7,952 bases of DNA from Roseburia sp. (GCA_017626625.1 JAGAIK010000400.1:1-7952), one strand, 5' to 3'. Shown: positions 1 to 6,199, counted from the first letter of the stretch. Program-made: numbers and translations. Notes: generated from the letters alone by a model not told the origin.

Positions 1-106
1 AATAAATAAAATATTTGTAGAAACATTTGGAACGGATGTTTATGATGAAGACCTGGAACAATGTACAGTAATTGCAAAAAAAATACTAAGGTTAGAGATG
101 GAGTGA
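1..106 (+). CDS. C-terminal tail of an unidentified protein (partial, cut by left edge)
   Basis: An open frame enters from the left edge (first full codon at 2) and runs 34 codons to TGA at 104-106. The visible residues begin INKIFVETFGTDVYDEDLEQ and end KKILRLEME, an acidic then basic helical-looking end. I do not recognise the family and assign no function. The segment is AT-rich. Its stop overlaps a possible GTG start for the next gene in a GTGA arrangement (103-106), the usual geometry of translationally coupled operon partners. That overlap is the best evidence that this is a genuine gene end and that the following small gene belonged to the same transcript. The remainder of the gene lies outside the window. 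Confidence 0.5.
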   Translation, partial: INKIFVETFGTDVYDEDLEQCTVIAKKILRLEME

Positions 107-332
107 TTAGGCTAAAAAAGAACCGGGGTCTCATGATGTAGAGTTTGGTTTAAGAGAGCCGGAAGCTGGCGAATGGACGAATCAGATAATTGATTTTGAG
201 CAACTAAAGCAGGAAATAGTTGAAAAAGGAAGGGAGTATATAAAAAATATTTTATTAACTAACGGGGAAAACGTATTAGTTGACAAACTAAAACAGGAGT
301 TTGATGAAATGTCTTACTATTCTTCCAAATGA
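103..332 (+). pseudogene. Small unidentified gene, readable only through a -1 shift (frameshift mutation or programmed frameshifting)
   Basis: A GTG at 103 overlaps the upstream TGA by 4 nt (GTGA). In that frame only 12 codons are read before TAG at 139-141. Moving back one base on the A AAA AAG heptamer (114-120) joins it to a long open frame that ends at TGA 330-332. The joined product is about 76 residues and begins MIRLKKEPGSHDVEFGLREP. A later stretch reads DFEQLKQEIVEKGREYIKNI, and the end reads EFDEMSYYSSK, so the protein is charged and mostly helical in appearance. The downstream frame has no ATG, GTG or TTG before an ATG eight codons from its end (309), so it cannot be started independently as a useful protein. 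Either one A was lost from a seven-A run (pseudogene or sequencing error), or ribosomes shift there. I do not recognise the family. Confidence 0.5.
114..120 (+). other. A AAA AAG slippery heptamer, candidate -1 frameshift site
   Basis: In the frame set by the GTG at 103 the codons are CTA AAA AAG, which places the canonical bacterial -1 slip sequence in the correct phase. After slipping, the next codon is GAA at 120-122, exactly in the long downstream frame. A weak stem can be drawn just 3' of it: CCGG 123-126 with CCGG 159-162, and TCTC 129-132 with GAGA 154-157. It starts only 2 nt after the heptamer, closer than typical stimulators. The site lies very early in the gene (codon 5-6), which is unusual for programmed shifting and favours a simple indel. 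Confidence 0.4.
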
Positions 333-389
333 TTGAAGAACAGTTATATCGTAGATATTTTCGATTACATAGAAAGGGAACAAAAGAAC

Positions 390-818
390 ATGGAAAAATT
401 AAAGGAAAATGTAGAGAAAGTTATGATGGAACGCTTTGGAAAAGACAGCTTAATTGCATTGGCGACTGTGGAAGAGGGGATACCATATGTGCGTACTGTG
501 GACGGATATTATGATAATCGCGCGTTCTATGTGCTCACCTATGCACTTTCTAACAAGATGAAACAAATCGCTAAAAATCCTATGGTTGCAATATCCGGCG
601 AATGGTTTACGGCACACGGGACAGGAAGTAATTTGGGATGGTTTTGTAAAAAAGAAAATGAGCAGATTGCAAATAAGATGAAAACTCTGTTTGCAGAGTG
701 GATAAATAACGGTCATAATAATTTTGAAGATGAAAATACTTGTATCCTGCGTATAGAACTAACAGACGGTGTATTGTTTTCCGATGGTATAAGATACGAT
801 ATTGATTTTACAAAATAA
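390..818 (+). CDS. Pyridoxamine 5'-phosphate oxidase-like (PNPOx-fold) flavin-binding protein
   Basis: The 142-residue product is a compact single-domain member of the pyridoxamine 5'-phosphate oxidase-like split-barrel family, which binds FMN or a related flavin. Family cues are the N-terminal strand LIALATVEEGIPYVRTVDGY (about residues 21-40), then FYVLTYALSNKMKQIAKNP (about 46-64), a strand VAISGEWFTAHG, and a C-terminal pair ILRIELTDGVLF. Length fits the small stand-alone members. The substrate is unknown; it need not make pyridoxal phosphate. I chose ATG 390 because AAAGGGA (373-379) lies 10 nt upstream. The frame is open back to a TTG at 333, directly after the TGA of the preceding frame, but that TTG has no nearby ribosome binding site and the added residues lie outside the family core. 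The gene ends with TAA 22 nt before a shared hairpin terminator and converges on the PAP2 gene. No convincing promoter of its own was found. Confidence 0.85.
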   Translation: MEKLKENVEKVMMERFGKDSLIALATVEEGIPYVRTVDGYYDNRAFYVLTYALSNKMKQIAKNPMVAISGEWFTAHGTGSNLGWFCKKENEQIANKMKTLFAEWINNGHNNFEDENTCILRIELTDGVLFSDGIRYDIDFTK

Positions 819-839
819 GCCGATTGTTTAAGCAAAGAA

Positions 840-874
840 AAATTGCACCGTGTAACTTACACACGGTGCAATTT
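840..874. terminator. Bidirectional hairpin terminator between convergent genes
   Basis: A perfect 14-bp stem (840-853 with 861-874) closes a 7-nt loop. On the minus strand the stem is followed by a U-rich run (ATTTTTCTTTGC), a good intrinsic terminator for the PAP2 gene. On the plus strand the tail is ATTTCTTCGG, weaker but usable for the flavoprotein gene. The PAP2 stop codon (complement of 857-859) lies in the loop, so one arm of the stem is coding sequence for its last residues KLHRV. Confidence 0.8.
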
Positions 875-1570
875 CTTCGGGCGCCTTGCAGCGCACGTTT
901 CATACCTGCGTTCTCTTGACAGAGAAAATACGGCATTGTTGCTGTAAACCAGAGTATACATAAATACAGCAAGGATAATACCCGTTGCCACGTCAAAGAC
1001 AGAGTGCTGTTTTAAAAACATGGTAGATAAGATAATGCTCATCATCAGAACGGCGGAGCCAAAGCGGACAGCCTTATTTTTTTTGAAATTCTCACTGTGC
1101 CATACAGCCATGTTGACGGCGATGGAATTGTACACATGGATACTTGGGAAAAGGTTTGTGGCGGTATCGGTTGCATACAGCCATTTAACCATATGTACGA
1201 AAATGTTATCGCGTTCAAATTCCGTAGGTCTTAAATAATGCCCGTTGGGATAAATGGTGGAAACAATGAGGAAAATCGTCATTCCCGTAAAAAGCACCGT
1301 ACACAGTTTGAAATATTCGTTTTTATTTTTCAGGAAAAAGTATCCCAATCCCCATGCGACGTAACCAAACCACAGAAAATACGGGATGATAAAATATTCG
1401 CAGAAAGGGATGTAGTCGTCTAACTCTACATGTATCACATGAAAATGCGTGGTTACCGTTTTCTCAAGATGTCCGAACCAGGGGAGGTAAATGAGAAAAT
1501 AAAGTAACAGAAGTCCGTGTTTATTTTTTTCAATAAAAGCATAGAAAGCTTCTTTTGTTGCTGTTTTCAC
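857..1570 (-). CDS. PAP2-superfamily integral membrane phosphatase (inositolphosphotransferase-like type)
   Basis: The 237-residue membrane protein has about six hydrophobic segments and the PAP2 signature in a divergent form. There is an Arg-Pro in YPNGHYLRP (R114, P115) for motif 1, FPSIHVYNS (P142, S143, H145) for motif 2, and FLKQHSVFDVATG (H189, D193) for motif 3. The PSxH and QHxxxD spacing resembles the Aur1/Ipt1-like subgroup. The family hydrolyses or transfers phosphate at lipid headgroups or isoprenoid pyrophosphates at the membrane; the substrate here cannot be read from sequence. I chose GTG at 1570-1568 because AGGAG (complement of 1579-1583) lies 8 nt upstream. A start as far upstream as 1633 is excluded in practice, because a TATAAT promoter sits between the two. 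The C-terminal tail is basic (ARRPKKLHRV). Its neighbours are a convergent flavoprotein gene and a divergent L,D-transpeptidase gene; sharing a control region with the latter hints at an envelope role. Confidence 0.85.
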   Translation of the reverse strand: MKTATKEAFYAFIEKNKHGLLLLYFLIYLPWFGHLEKTVTTHFHVIHVELDDYIPFCEYFIIPYFLWFGYVAWGLGYFFLKNKNEYFKLCTVLFTGMTIFLIVSTIYPNGHYLRPTEFERDNIFVHMVKWLYATDTATNLFPSIHVYNSIAVNMAVWHSENFKKNKAVRFGSAVLMMSIILSTMFLKQHSVFDVATGIILAVFMYTLVYSNNAVFSLSRERRYETCAARRPKKLHRV

Positions 1571-1604
1571 GTTGTTCACTCCTTTTGTTTTTCTTACTTT
1601 TGCG

Positions 1605-1633
1605 ATTATAGCACAGTTAATTTGGAGAAACAA
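1605..1633 (-). promoter_or_regulatory. Extended -10 sigma-A promoter for the PAP2 gene
   Basis: On the minus strand TATAAT (complement of 1605-1610) is preceded by TGC, giving a TGN extended -10. A 17-bp spacer separates it from a weak TTGTTT -35 (1628-1633). The predicted start near 1598 leaves a leader of about 28 nt containing the AGGAG site, which fits the chosen GTG start at 1570. Confidence 0.7.
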
Positions 1634-1649
1634 TTACCTTCTTATTTTT

Positions 1650-1763
1650 TTAAGAAAGATTATCTAAAATTTAAGAAAAACTTAAAGGGTTGCGTGGGTT
1701 TTTGTGCATTTATACAAGGATAAAATTGGAAGAGATTTTACAAAATTATTAAGAATATTAAAG
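1650..1763. repeat. AT-rich TTAAGA/TTAAAG hexamer repeats upstream of the transpeptidase promoter
   Basis: The divergent intergenic region contains TTAAGA at 1650, 1671 and 1749 and TTAAAG at 1682 and 1758. The pair 1671/1682 has an 11-bp period, as in direct-repeat boxes for OmpR/PhoB-family regulators, and also forms a small inverted repeat (TTTAAG-N5-CTTAAA, 1670-1686). The pair 1749/1758 has a 9-bp period and ends 13 nt before the -35. The background is very AT-rich, so chance occurrence is possible. No gene is seen in 1634-1990; apart from these repeats, the two promoters and the leader hairpin, I see nothing else there. Confidence 0.3.
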
Positions 1764-1776
1764 TTGCCGTAAATTG

Positions 1777-1804
1777 TTGACAAGGAAGGGGCGGAGGGTA
1801 TAAT
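1777..1804 (+). promoter_or_regulatory. Consensus sigma-A promoter for the L,D-transpeptidase gene
   Basis: TTGACA (1777-1782) and TATAAT (1799-1804) are both perfect consensus hexamers separated by 16 bp. The predicted start near 1811 gives a leader of about 180 nt before the ATG at 1991, long for a bacterial housekeeping gene. An unregulated promoter of this quality would be strong, so control may act on the leader or through a bound repressor. Confidence 0.8.
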
Positions 1805-1939
1805 GAAGAATATGCCGCTGTCTGCCAGATAGGCTGATGATGTGGAAAAGAATGGGGCTGTGTGTTTGGAGAAATGAGACATGGCTGTCATATTTTTACC
1901 GGCGGTTCATAAGATAATGTTATAAATCGTCCACGGCGA

Positions 1940-1964
1940 ATGCCTTGTACGAAGTATATGGCAT
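1940..1964 (+). promoter_or_regulatory. Leader hairpin next to the transpeptidase ribosome binding site
   Basis: ATGCC (1940-1944) pairs with GGCAT (1960-1964). After one T-T mismatch, TGTAC (1946-1950) pairs with GTATA (1954-1958) with one G-U, closing a GAA triloop. The stem ends 5 nt before AGGAGG (1970-1975), so it could influence ribosome access. A 26-codon upstream ORF can be drawn in the leader from the ATG pair near 1840, but it lacks a ribosome binding site. No known riboswitch was recognised. Confidence 0.45.
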
Positions 1965-1990
1965 ACCAGAGGAGGAAAGGAAATAGAGAC

Positions 1991-3811
1991 ATGCAAAATA
2001 AAAAGACCCGTACCGTATTGTTTATCGTTATCCCGCTGACGGTACTTGTGATAGTTTACGTGGCATTTGCCGCATTTTTTCAGAAGCATTTCTGTTTTGG
2101 AACAACCATTGACGGTATTCCGGTAGGCGGTTACGGGATAGAGAAAGTGGAGGAGATGATTCGGCAGGAAGTGGAAGGATATTCCCTGCGGTTAGTCACG
2201 CGGGAAGGGGCAGCGGAGGAAATTGCCGGGCAGAGCATTTCCCTAACCCCGGTATTTCAGGGAGAAATTGAGGAGCTGTTAGAGGAACAGAACGGATTTT
2301 CCTGGCTTTCCATCTGGCTTCGCAAAGAAAAACTGGAGTTAGGGCGGGTAGTTACCTATGAGGAAGAGGCGTTAGAACAGAGTGTGGAAAAGCTGTCCTG
2401 CATGAAAAAAGAAAACCAGAGACAGCCGGAAAATGCGGGAGTGTCAGAATATTCCAGGGAAAACGGATATGAGCTCAAACCGGCGGATTACGGCACAGCC
2501 GTCAACGAGGAGGCTTTGCTTAAGGCGGTGGAAGAAGCGATAACCGTTTTGGCGGATGAACTGAATTTAGAAGAGGCAGGCTGCTATCAGAATCCGGAAA
2601 TTTTAGATGATAATGAAAAACTTCTTTCCTGTATCGAGCAGATGAACCAATACGCCGCAACGGTCATCAACTATGATTTCGGAGAAAAATCAGAGACCTT
2701 GGACGGAGATACCATACATACCTGGCTTTCGGCAGAGGATAACGAGCCGCAGATTGACCGGGAAGCGGTGGAGGAATATGTCAAAGAGCTTGGGAAAAAA
2801 TATAACACCGCTTATCAGCCTAAGGAATTTGATACCTCTTATGGGAAAACCGTAACCATTTCCAACGGGTTTTACGGCTGGAGAATTGACCGGGAAGCGG
2901 AAATCGAGCAGATTTTAGCCGATTTGGCACAGGGCGGAACCATCAACAGGGAACCGGTCTATTCCCAGCGGGCAAACAGCCATGGCGACAAAGACTACGG
3001 AAATTCTTATGTGGAAATCAACCTGACAGCACAGCACCTGTTTCTCTATAAAGACGGCGCCCTGGTGGTGGAAAGTGATTTCGTTTCCGGAAAAGTCTCC
3101 AATGGAAATGCGACGCCCACAGGAGCCTTTGGACTGACCTATAAAACCATGGATGCGGTTTTAAGGGGAGAAGATTACGAGACCCCGGTAAAATACTGGA
3201 TGCCTTTTGCCGGAGACGTGGGAATGCACGATGCCACCTGGCGCAACAAATTCGGCGGCAACATTTATAAAACCAACGGCTCCCACGGCTGTATCAACCT
3301 GCCTTTGTCCGTAGCAGAAAAAATTTACGGCGCCGTTGAAAAAGGCTACGCCGTATTGGTTTACGAACTTCCCGGCACAGAAAGCAAAGCTGCCCAGCAG
3401 CAGGATGCCACAACCGTTATCAACATGATTAACACCATAGGTACCGTCACTTTAGAGAGTGAGCCTGTCATTACCGGAGCACGAAATCTCTACGACGCTC
3501 TCCCGGACAGTGCCAAAGCCTATGTCACTAACTATAATATCCTGACGGCAGCAGAAGCTGCTCTGGCAGCCCTGAAAGCAGGCGTTGACCCGAATACACA
3601 GCCGACGGAGCAGCAGCCTGCTGACCAAAACACCCAGCCAGCCGACCAACAGCAGTCCGCTGACCCGAATGCACAGCCTACAGACCCGAATACGCAGCCA
3701 ACAGAGCAGCAGCCCATTGACCCGAATGCGCAACAGCCCACAGACTCGAATACGCAGCCGACAGAGCAGCAGCCAGCCGACCAGCAGCAGCCCGTTGACC
3801 CGAATGCGTAG
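1991..3811 (+). CDS. Membrane-anchored L,D-transpeptidase (YkuD domain) with Q/P-rich repeat tail
   Basis: The 606-residue protein probably cross-links peptidoglycan (3-3 type) or attaches proteins to it outside the membrane. Order of parts: short basic N-terminus (KKTR), one membrane segment at about 8-30, an extracytoplasmic region of about 40-330 resembling the peptidoglycan-binding (PG_binding_4) modules usual in clostridial enzymes, the YkuD domain at about 339-459, a helical segment at about 472-530, then a repetitive Gln/Pro/Asp/Asn/Thr tail (532-606). The catalytic signature is complete: H413 in GMHDATW and SHGCINLP with H432, G433 and C434. ATG 1991 is chosen because AGGAGGAAAGGAAA lies before it. 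An in-frame ATG at 1940 lies upstream of that site and would put the binding site inside the gene. The stop is TAG, but the tail repeat continues in frame after it, so the protein has probably been shortened. Transcription is predicted from a consensus promoter with a long structured leader. Confidence 0.9.
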   Translation: MQNKKTRTVLFIVIPLTVLVIVYVAFAAFFQKHFCFGTTIDGIPVGGYGIEKVEEMIRQEVEGYSLRLVTREGAAEEIAGQSISLTPVFQGEIEELLEEQNGFSWLSIWLRKEKLELGRVVTYEEEALEQSVEKLSCMKKENQRQPENAGVSEYSRENGYELKPADYGTAVNEEALLKAVEEAITVLADELNLEEAGCYQNPEILDDNEKLLSCIEQMNQYAATVINYDFGEKSETLDGDTIHTWLSAEDNEPQIDREAVEEYVKELGKKYNTAYQPKEFDTSYGKTVTISNGFYGWRIDREAEIEQILADLAQGGTINREPVYSQRANSHGDKDYGNSYVEINLTAQHLFLYKDGALVVESDFVSGKVSNGNATPTGAFGLTYKTMDAVLRGEDYETPVKYWMPFAGDVGMHDATWRNKFGGNIYKTNGSHGCINLPLSVAEKIYGAVEKGYAVLVYELPGTESKAAQQQDATTVINMINTIGTVTLESEPVITGARNLYDALPDSAKAYVTNYNILTAAEAALAALKAGVDPNTQPTEQQPADQNTQPADQQQSADPNAQPTDPNTQPTEQQPIDPNAQQPTDSNTQPTEQQPADQQQPVDPNA

Positions 3812-3904
3812 CCGATAGAGAAGCAGTCCGCTGACCCGAATGTGCAGCCAACGGAGTAGCAGCTAGCCGACCCGAATGTGCAGTCATCAGAGCAGCAGCC
3901 TGTT
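3587..3904 (+). repeat. Degenerate tandem repeat encoding DPNxQP / PTEQQP units
   Basis: The region encodes imperfect units built from DPN(T/A)QP, PTEQQP and (P)ADQQQ, with codons dominated by CAG, CCG, GAC and GAA-type triplets. It starts within the transpeptidase tail and continues about 93 nt past its stop. Such hydrophilic, proline-rich tails usually act as flexible spacers in the cell wall. Repeats of this kind change length by slippage or recombination, so copy number may vary between strains. The antisense frames are open here only because of the repeat composition. Confidence 0.85.
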
Positions 3905-3925
3905 GCCCCAACATTCGGTCAGTAG
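3812..3925 (+). pseudogene. Detached end of the transpeptidase repeat tail, interrupted by TAG codons
   Basis: Directly after the TAG at 3809-3811 the same frame continues the repeat (PIEKQSADPNVQPTE), meets a second TAG at 3857-3859, continues (QLADPNVQSSEQQPVAPTFG) and ends at TAG 3923-3925. Both internal TAGs sit where neighbouring units have CAG (DPNA-Q-P and PTE-Q-Q), so each is one C-to-T change from glutamine. Units after the first stop also carry changes not seen earlier (T to I, Q to K, P to L), as expected from relaxed selection. The beta-galactosidase and lacI-type genes in this window also end in TAG, so TAG is a normal stop here and code reassignment is unlikely. Confidence 0.7.
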
Positions 3926-3961
3926 ACAAAAATGCACTGTCATTCCCAAACAGACTCTTCC

Positions 3962-4000
3962 AGGGACGCCGATACTCAGTGAGACATGTTCGGCGTCCTT
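3962..4000. terminator. Hairpin terminator between transpeptidase and beta-galactosidase genes
   Basis: GGACGCCGA (3964-3972) pairs perfectly with TCGGCGTCC (3990-3998), extended by a G-U and an A-U pair, around a 17-nt loop. On the plus strand it is followed by TTTGCTGTTTATT, a moderate U-rich tail suited to the transpeptidase transcript. The minus-strand tail (CTGGAAGAG) is poor, so termination of the galactosidase transcript here is less certain. The hairpin lies after the last in-frame TAG at 3925, consistent with the original, longer gene. Confidence 0.6.
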
Positions 4001-4068
4001 TGCTGTTTATTCTGATTGCAAATCTCATTTTCCTCCTGCGCTTCTATGTGAAAATCCCCGGCATTATC

Positions 4069-6084
4069 CTACAAGCTTTCCACCACAGCCAAATCCCAGG
4101 CTTTCAGGACAATTCTATCCCCGCCGGAAACGGCTTTTCCGGAAATCAGCTCTGTCCCGGCTTCCTGTCCATAAACAAAGCTCTGCTCATCTCCCGAAAA
4201 ATTAAAATAATATCTTACCGTTTTCCCGAAATCATTGACCCCTTTCTTGCAGATTACCGGAAAATGCAGCGCATCCTCGGAAAGGTCAGTCTCCGAAAGC
4301 TGAATTTCCCTGAAATAATCACCTAAAATCCGCTCTAACATTTCCTCTCCGAACATCGTACCCAGATACAGCGCCGTCCCCTTCCCGAAGGAATTTTTCG
4401 TCACCGCAGCATAGCGGTGATAAACCGGATGGTCATAAACCGCCACCGTCTCTGCCGTATCGCAGAAAATAAAATCCATCCATTCTGTTGCAGTGCTGCG
4501 GATATTTTCACTGTTTGCCAACGCCACCTCCACATGGTTCGGATAAGTATACTGGTCATAGTGGATTCCTAAGCATTCCCTGAGAATATGGGGCTGTGCG
4601 TCTGCATAGATTTTCAAATATTCATCCGAAAAACCGCTGCGGAAGGTAGTAATCAGGTTTCCGCCGTCCCTGACATAAGTATTCAGGGCAGTAAGCAGCG
4701 ATTCCGGCGCACTGTAGAGGGCAGGCGCAATCAGGCATTCGTAGCCGGAAAAATCCCGCTCTGCGGAGGAAACCATATCAAACTCAATATTCATGCGGTA
4801 AAGCGCATCGGAAAGCCACCGCATAACCGTGTTGTAGCTGTTTTCCCCGGTGGTGTGCAACGGAAAATGGGAAAGTCCCGTGAGGGAAGCGTTATCTAAC
4901 AAAACGGCGACGTGGTTCGTCTTTTTTAAATTCTTCAGATGGGAGCCGATGCGCTGCCATTCTGCTCCAATGGTGCAGGCTTCCCGGTAAGTCTCATTTT
5001 CGGAAAAATCGTGGGAGAGCACGCCCTTCCAGTAGCTTTCGATGGCGTTGTGGATGGAATGCCAGTGCCAGTACATCACGCTGTTAGAGCCGTTGGCAAT
5101 GTGGCTGTAGGCCTGTAGTCTGAGCTGACCCGGATAAGGCAGCCACTCGATGTTGCCCTGGGCTTCCGTCTCTAAAATCAGATAGTTGTCCTTTTTTAAG
5201 CTGCGGGAAATATTGCCGCAGACGGTAATCTCCGCTCCGGTCAGATTGTCCTGGGAGGGATGGTAAATATCGGCGCCTGCCACCGTCATACATTTTGCGG
5301 CTTCATACTGGTTGACCTCCGGCTGGTAACCGACAGAATAAGTTGTCCAGGCAAAATCAAAATTCTGGGTGATAAACTGGTCTGCTCTTGCGTATTCTCT
5401 TACAATATCAGACTGCCAGCTTAAAAAACGGGTGACCAGGGAGCGTTGGAATTTTTGAAATTCTGCTGCCAGACTCTGGTTGATAGTACCCCTTACATCC
5501 GGGAAGTCTGCCCAGTCATTGACCCGGTTGCTCCAGTAGTCCAGACCAAATTCGTGGTTGAAAGCATCGATGTCCGGAAACTGCTCCTTTAAGTAATCCA
5601 CAAACATTGCCTGCACTCTTGGTCCGGCAGTGCCGTAGCTTTTGGTTTCGTTGTCCAACTGAAAACCGATGATGTGGGGAACATCTTTGATGTGTTCCAT
5701 CAGGGCGCGAATCATTTTTTCACAGTGCTCTAAGTAGCCGGGGTGGGTGATATCCATATTCTGTCTGCGCCCGTAAATTTCCTGACCGTTTACGGTGAAT
5801 GCCAGAATATCGGGATATTTTTTTGCCAGCCAGGTGGGAATCGCATAGGTGGGGGTGCCGATGATAACGGAAATGCCATGTCTGGCAGCCGCCTCTAACA
5901 TACGGTCAATGTGGGTGAAATCAAACACGCCTTCCCGGGGTTCTAAGGTACTCCAGGTGGACTCGGCAATGCGGATGGTATTCATTCCCGCACGCTCCAT
6001 CATTGCCATATCCTCTTCCACACGGTCAAAGGGCAAATATTCGGAATAATAGGCTGCACCAAAAAAAAGTTTGTCTGTCTGCAT
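4069..6084 (-). CDS. GH42-family beta-galactosidase, cytoplasmic
   Basis: The 671-residue enzyme hydrolyses terminal beta-galactosyl bonds in lactose-like, galacto-oligosaccharide or plant galactan fragments. The N-terminal TIM barrel (about 5-385) opens with FFGAAYYSEYLP and contains RIAESTWSTLEP, GTPTYAIPTWL and the acid/base motif FQLDNE (E146). The nucleophile lies in LILETEAQGN (E305 most likely, E307 possible), followed by WLPYPGQLRLQAYSHIANGS. A middle trimerisation-like domain (about 395-605) and a short beta C-terminal domain (about 610-671) complete the usual GH42 layout and length. There is no signal peptide, so substrates must be imported. I chose ATG at 6084-6082 because AGGAGG (complement of 6092-6097) is 7 nt upstream; the in-frame upstream ATG near 6147 lies at the predicted transcript start. 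The stop is TAG. The gene diverges from a LacI-family gene, and a palindromic operator lies at its transcript start, indicating local repression. No transporter is visible in the window. Confidence 0.93.
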   Translation of the reverse strand: MQTDKLFFGAAYYSEYLPFDRVEEDMAMMERAGMNTIRIAESTWSTLEPREGVFDFTHIDRMLEAAARHGISVIIGTPTYAIPTWLAKKYPDILAFTVNGQEIYGRRQNMDITHPGYLEHCEKMIRALMEHIKDVPHIIGFQLDNETKSYGTAGPRVQAMFVDYLKEQFPDIDAFNHEFGLDYWSNRVNDWADFPDVRGTINQSLAAEFQKFQRSLVTRFLSWQSDIVREYARADQFITQNFDFAWTTYSVGYQPEVNQYEAAKCMTVAGADIYHPSQDNLTGAEITVCGNISRSLKKDNYLILETEAQGNIEWLPYPGQLRLQAYSHIANGSNSVMYWHWHSIHNAIESYWKGVLSHDFSENETYREACTIGAEWQRIGSHLKNLKKTNHVAVLLDNASLTGLSHFPLHTTGENSYNTVMRWLSDALYRMNIEFDMVSSAERDFSGYECLIAPALYSAPESLLTALNTYVRDGGNLITTFRSGFSDEYLKIYADAQPHILRECLGIHYDQYTYPNHVEVALANSENIRSTATEWMDFIFCDTAETVAVYDHPVYHRYAAVTKNSFGKGTALYLGTMFGEEMLERILGDYFREIQLSETDLSEDALHFPVICKKGVNDFGKTVRYYFNFSGDEQSFVYGQEAGTELISGKAVSGGDRIVLKAWDLAVVESL

Positions 6085-6102
6085 GTAAAAACCTCCTGAA
6101 AA

Positions 6103-6115
6103 TATAACGGTTGCA
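6103..6115 (-). promoter_or_regulatory. Second regulator half-site in the beta-galactosidase leader
   Basis: CGGTTGCA at 6108-6115 repeats the same eight bases found in the main operator at 6139-6146, exactly 31 bp away (about three helical turns). On the minus strand it reads TGCAACCGTTATA, so the other half is degenerate. It lies between the main operator and the ribosome binding site and could hold a second regulator dimer or subunit. Confidence 0.4.
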
Positions 6116-6134
6116 GTTGTCATTTCAAAATGAA

Positions 6135-6144
6135 CAACCGGTTG
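6135..6144. promoter_or_regulatory. LacI-family operator CAACCGGTTG at the beta-galactosidase transcript start
   Basis: A perfect 10-bp palindrome with the CG-centred core typical of LacI/GalR operators (flanks TGAA and CATA). It begins about 3 nt inside the predicted galactosidase transcript (start near 6147), where a bound repressor would block transcription. The divergently encoded LacI-type protein is the obvious ligand. Confidence 0.7.
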
Positions 6145-6153
6145 CATAATCTT

Positions 6154-6182
6154 ATTATAGCATTGTCCCAGACGGCTGTAAA
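6154..6182 (-). promoter_or_regulatory. Sigma-A promoter for the beta-galactosidase gene
   Basis: On the minus strand TTTACA (complement of 6177-6182) and TATAAT (complement of 6154-6159) are 17 bp apart, with TGC before the -10 giving an extended element. The predicted start is near 6147, leaving a leader of about 62 nt that carries the operator, the second half-site and AGGAGG. Confidence 0.8.
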
Positions 6183-6199
6183 CAGAATTTGAGGTTCCG

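Noticed and set aside
280..308. Possible promoter for the flavoprotein gene starting with a perfect TTGACA at 280-285
   Set aside because: No acceptable -10 lies 16-18 bp downstream (best is GATGAA or ATGAAA). The gene may be transcribed from upstream.
295..332. AGGAG followed 9 nt later by ATG 309, encoding MSYYSSK as a tiny leader peptide before the flavoprotein gene
   Set aside because: It is the end of the longer downstream frame and there is no attenuator-like structure after it; AGGAG matches of this kind are common by chance.
1840..1917. 26-codon upstream ORF in the transpeptidase leader (MMWKRMGLCV...)
   Set aside because: No ribosome binding site precedes it and the residue run is not like a regulatory leader peptide (no run of one amino acid next to an attenuator).
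3809..3925. Reassignment of TAG to glutamine in this organism or element
   Set aside because: Both internal TAGs fit glutamine, but the beta-galactosidase and lacI-type genes in the same window end naturally in TAG at the expected family length.
3532..4028. Long antisense ORFs opposite the transpeptidase tail
   Set aside because: They are repeat-composition artefacts of the CAG/CCG-rich tail, with low-complexity translation and no ribosome binding site.
6085..6147. Longer N-terminus for the beta-galactosidase starting at 6147
   Set aside because: The predicted transcript starts at about 6147, so that ATG would have no leader; the AGGAGG before 6084 and the family N-terminus favour the shorter form.
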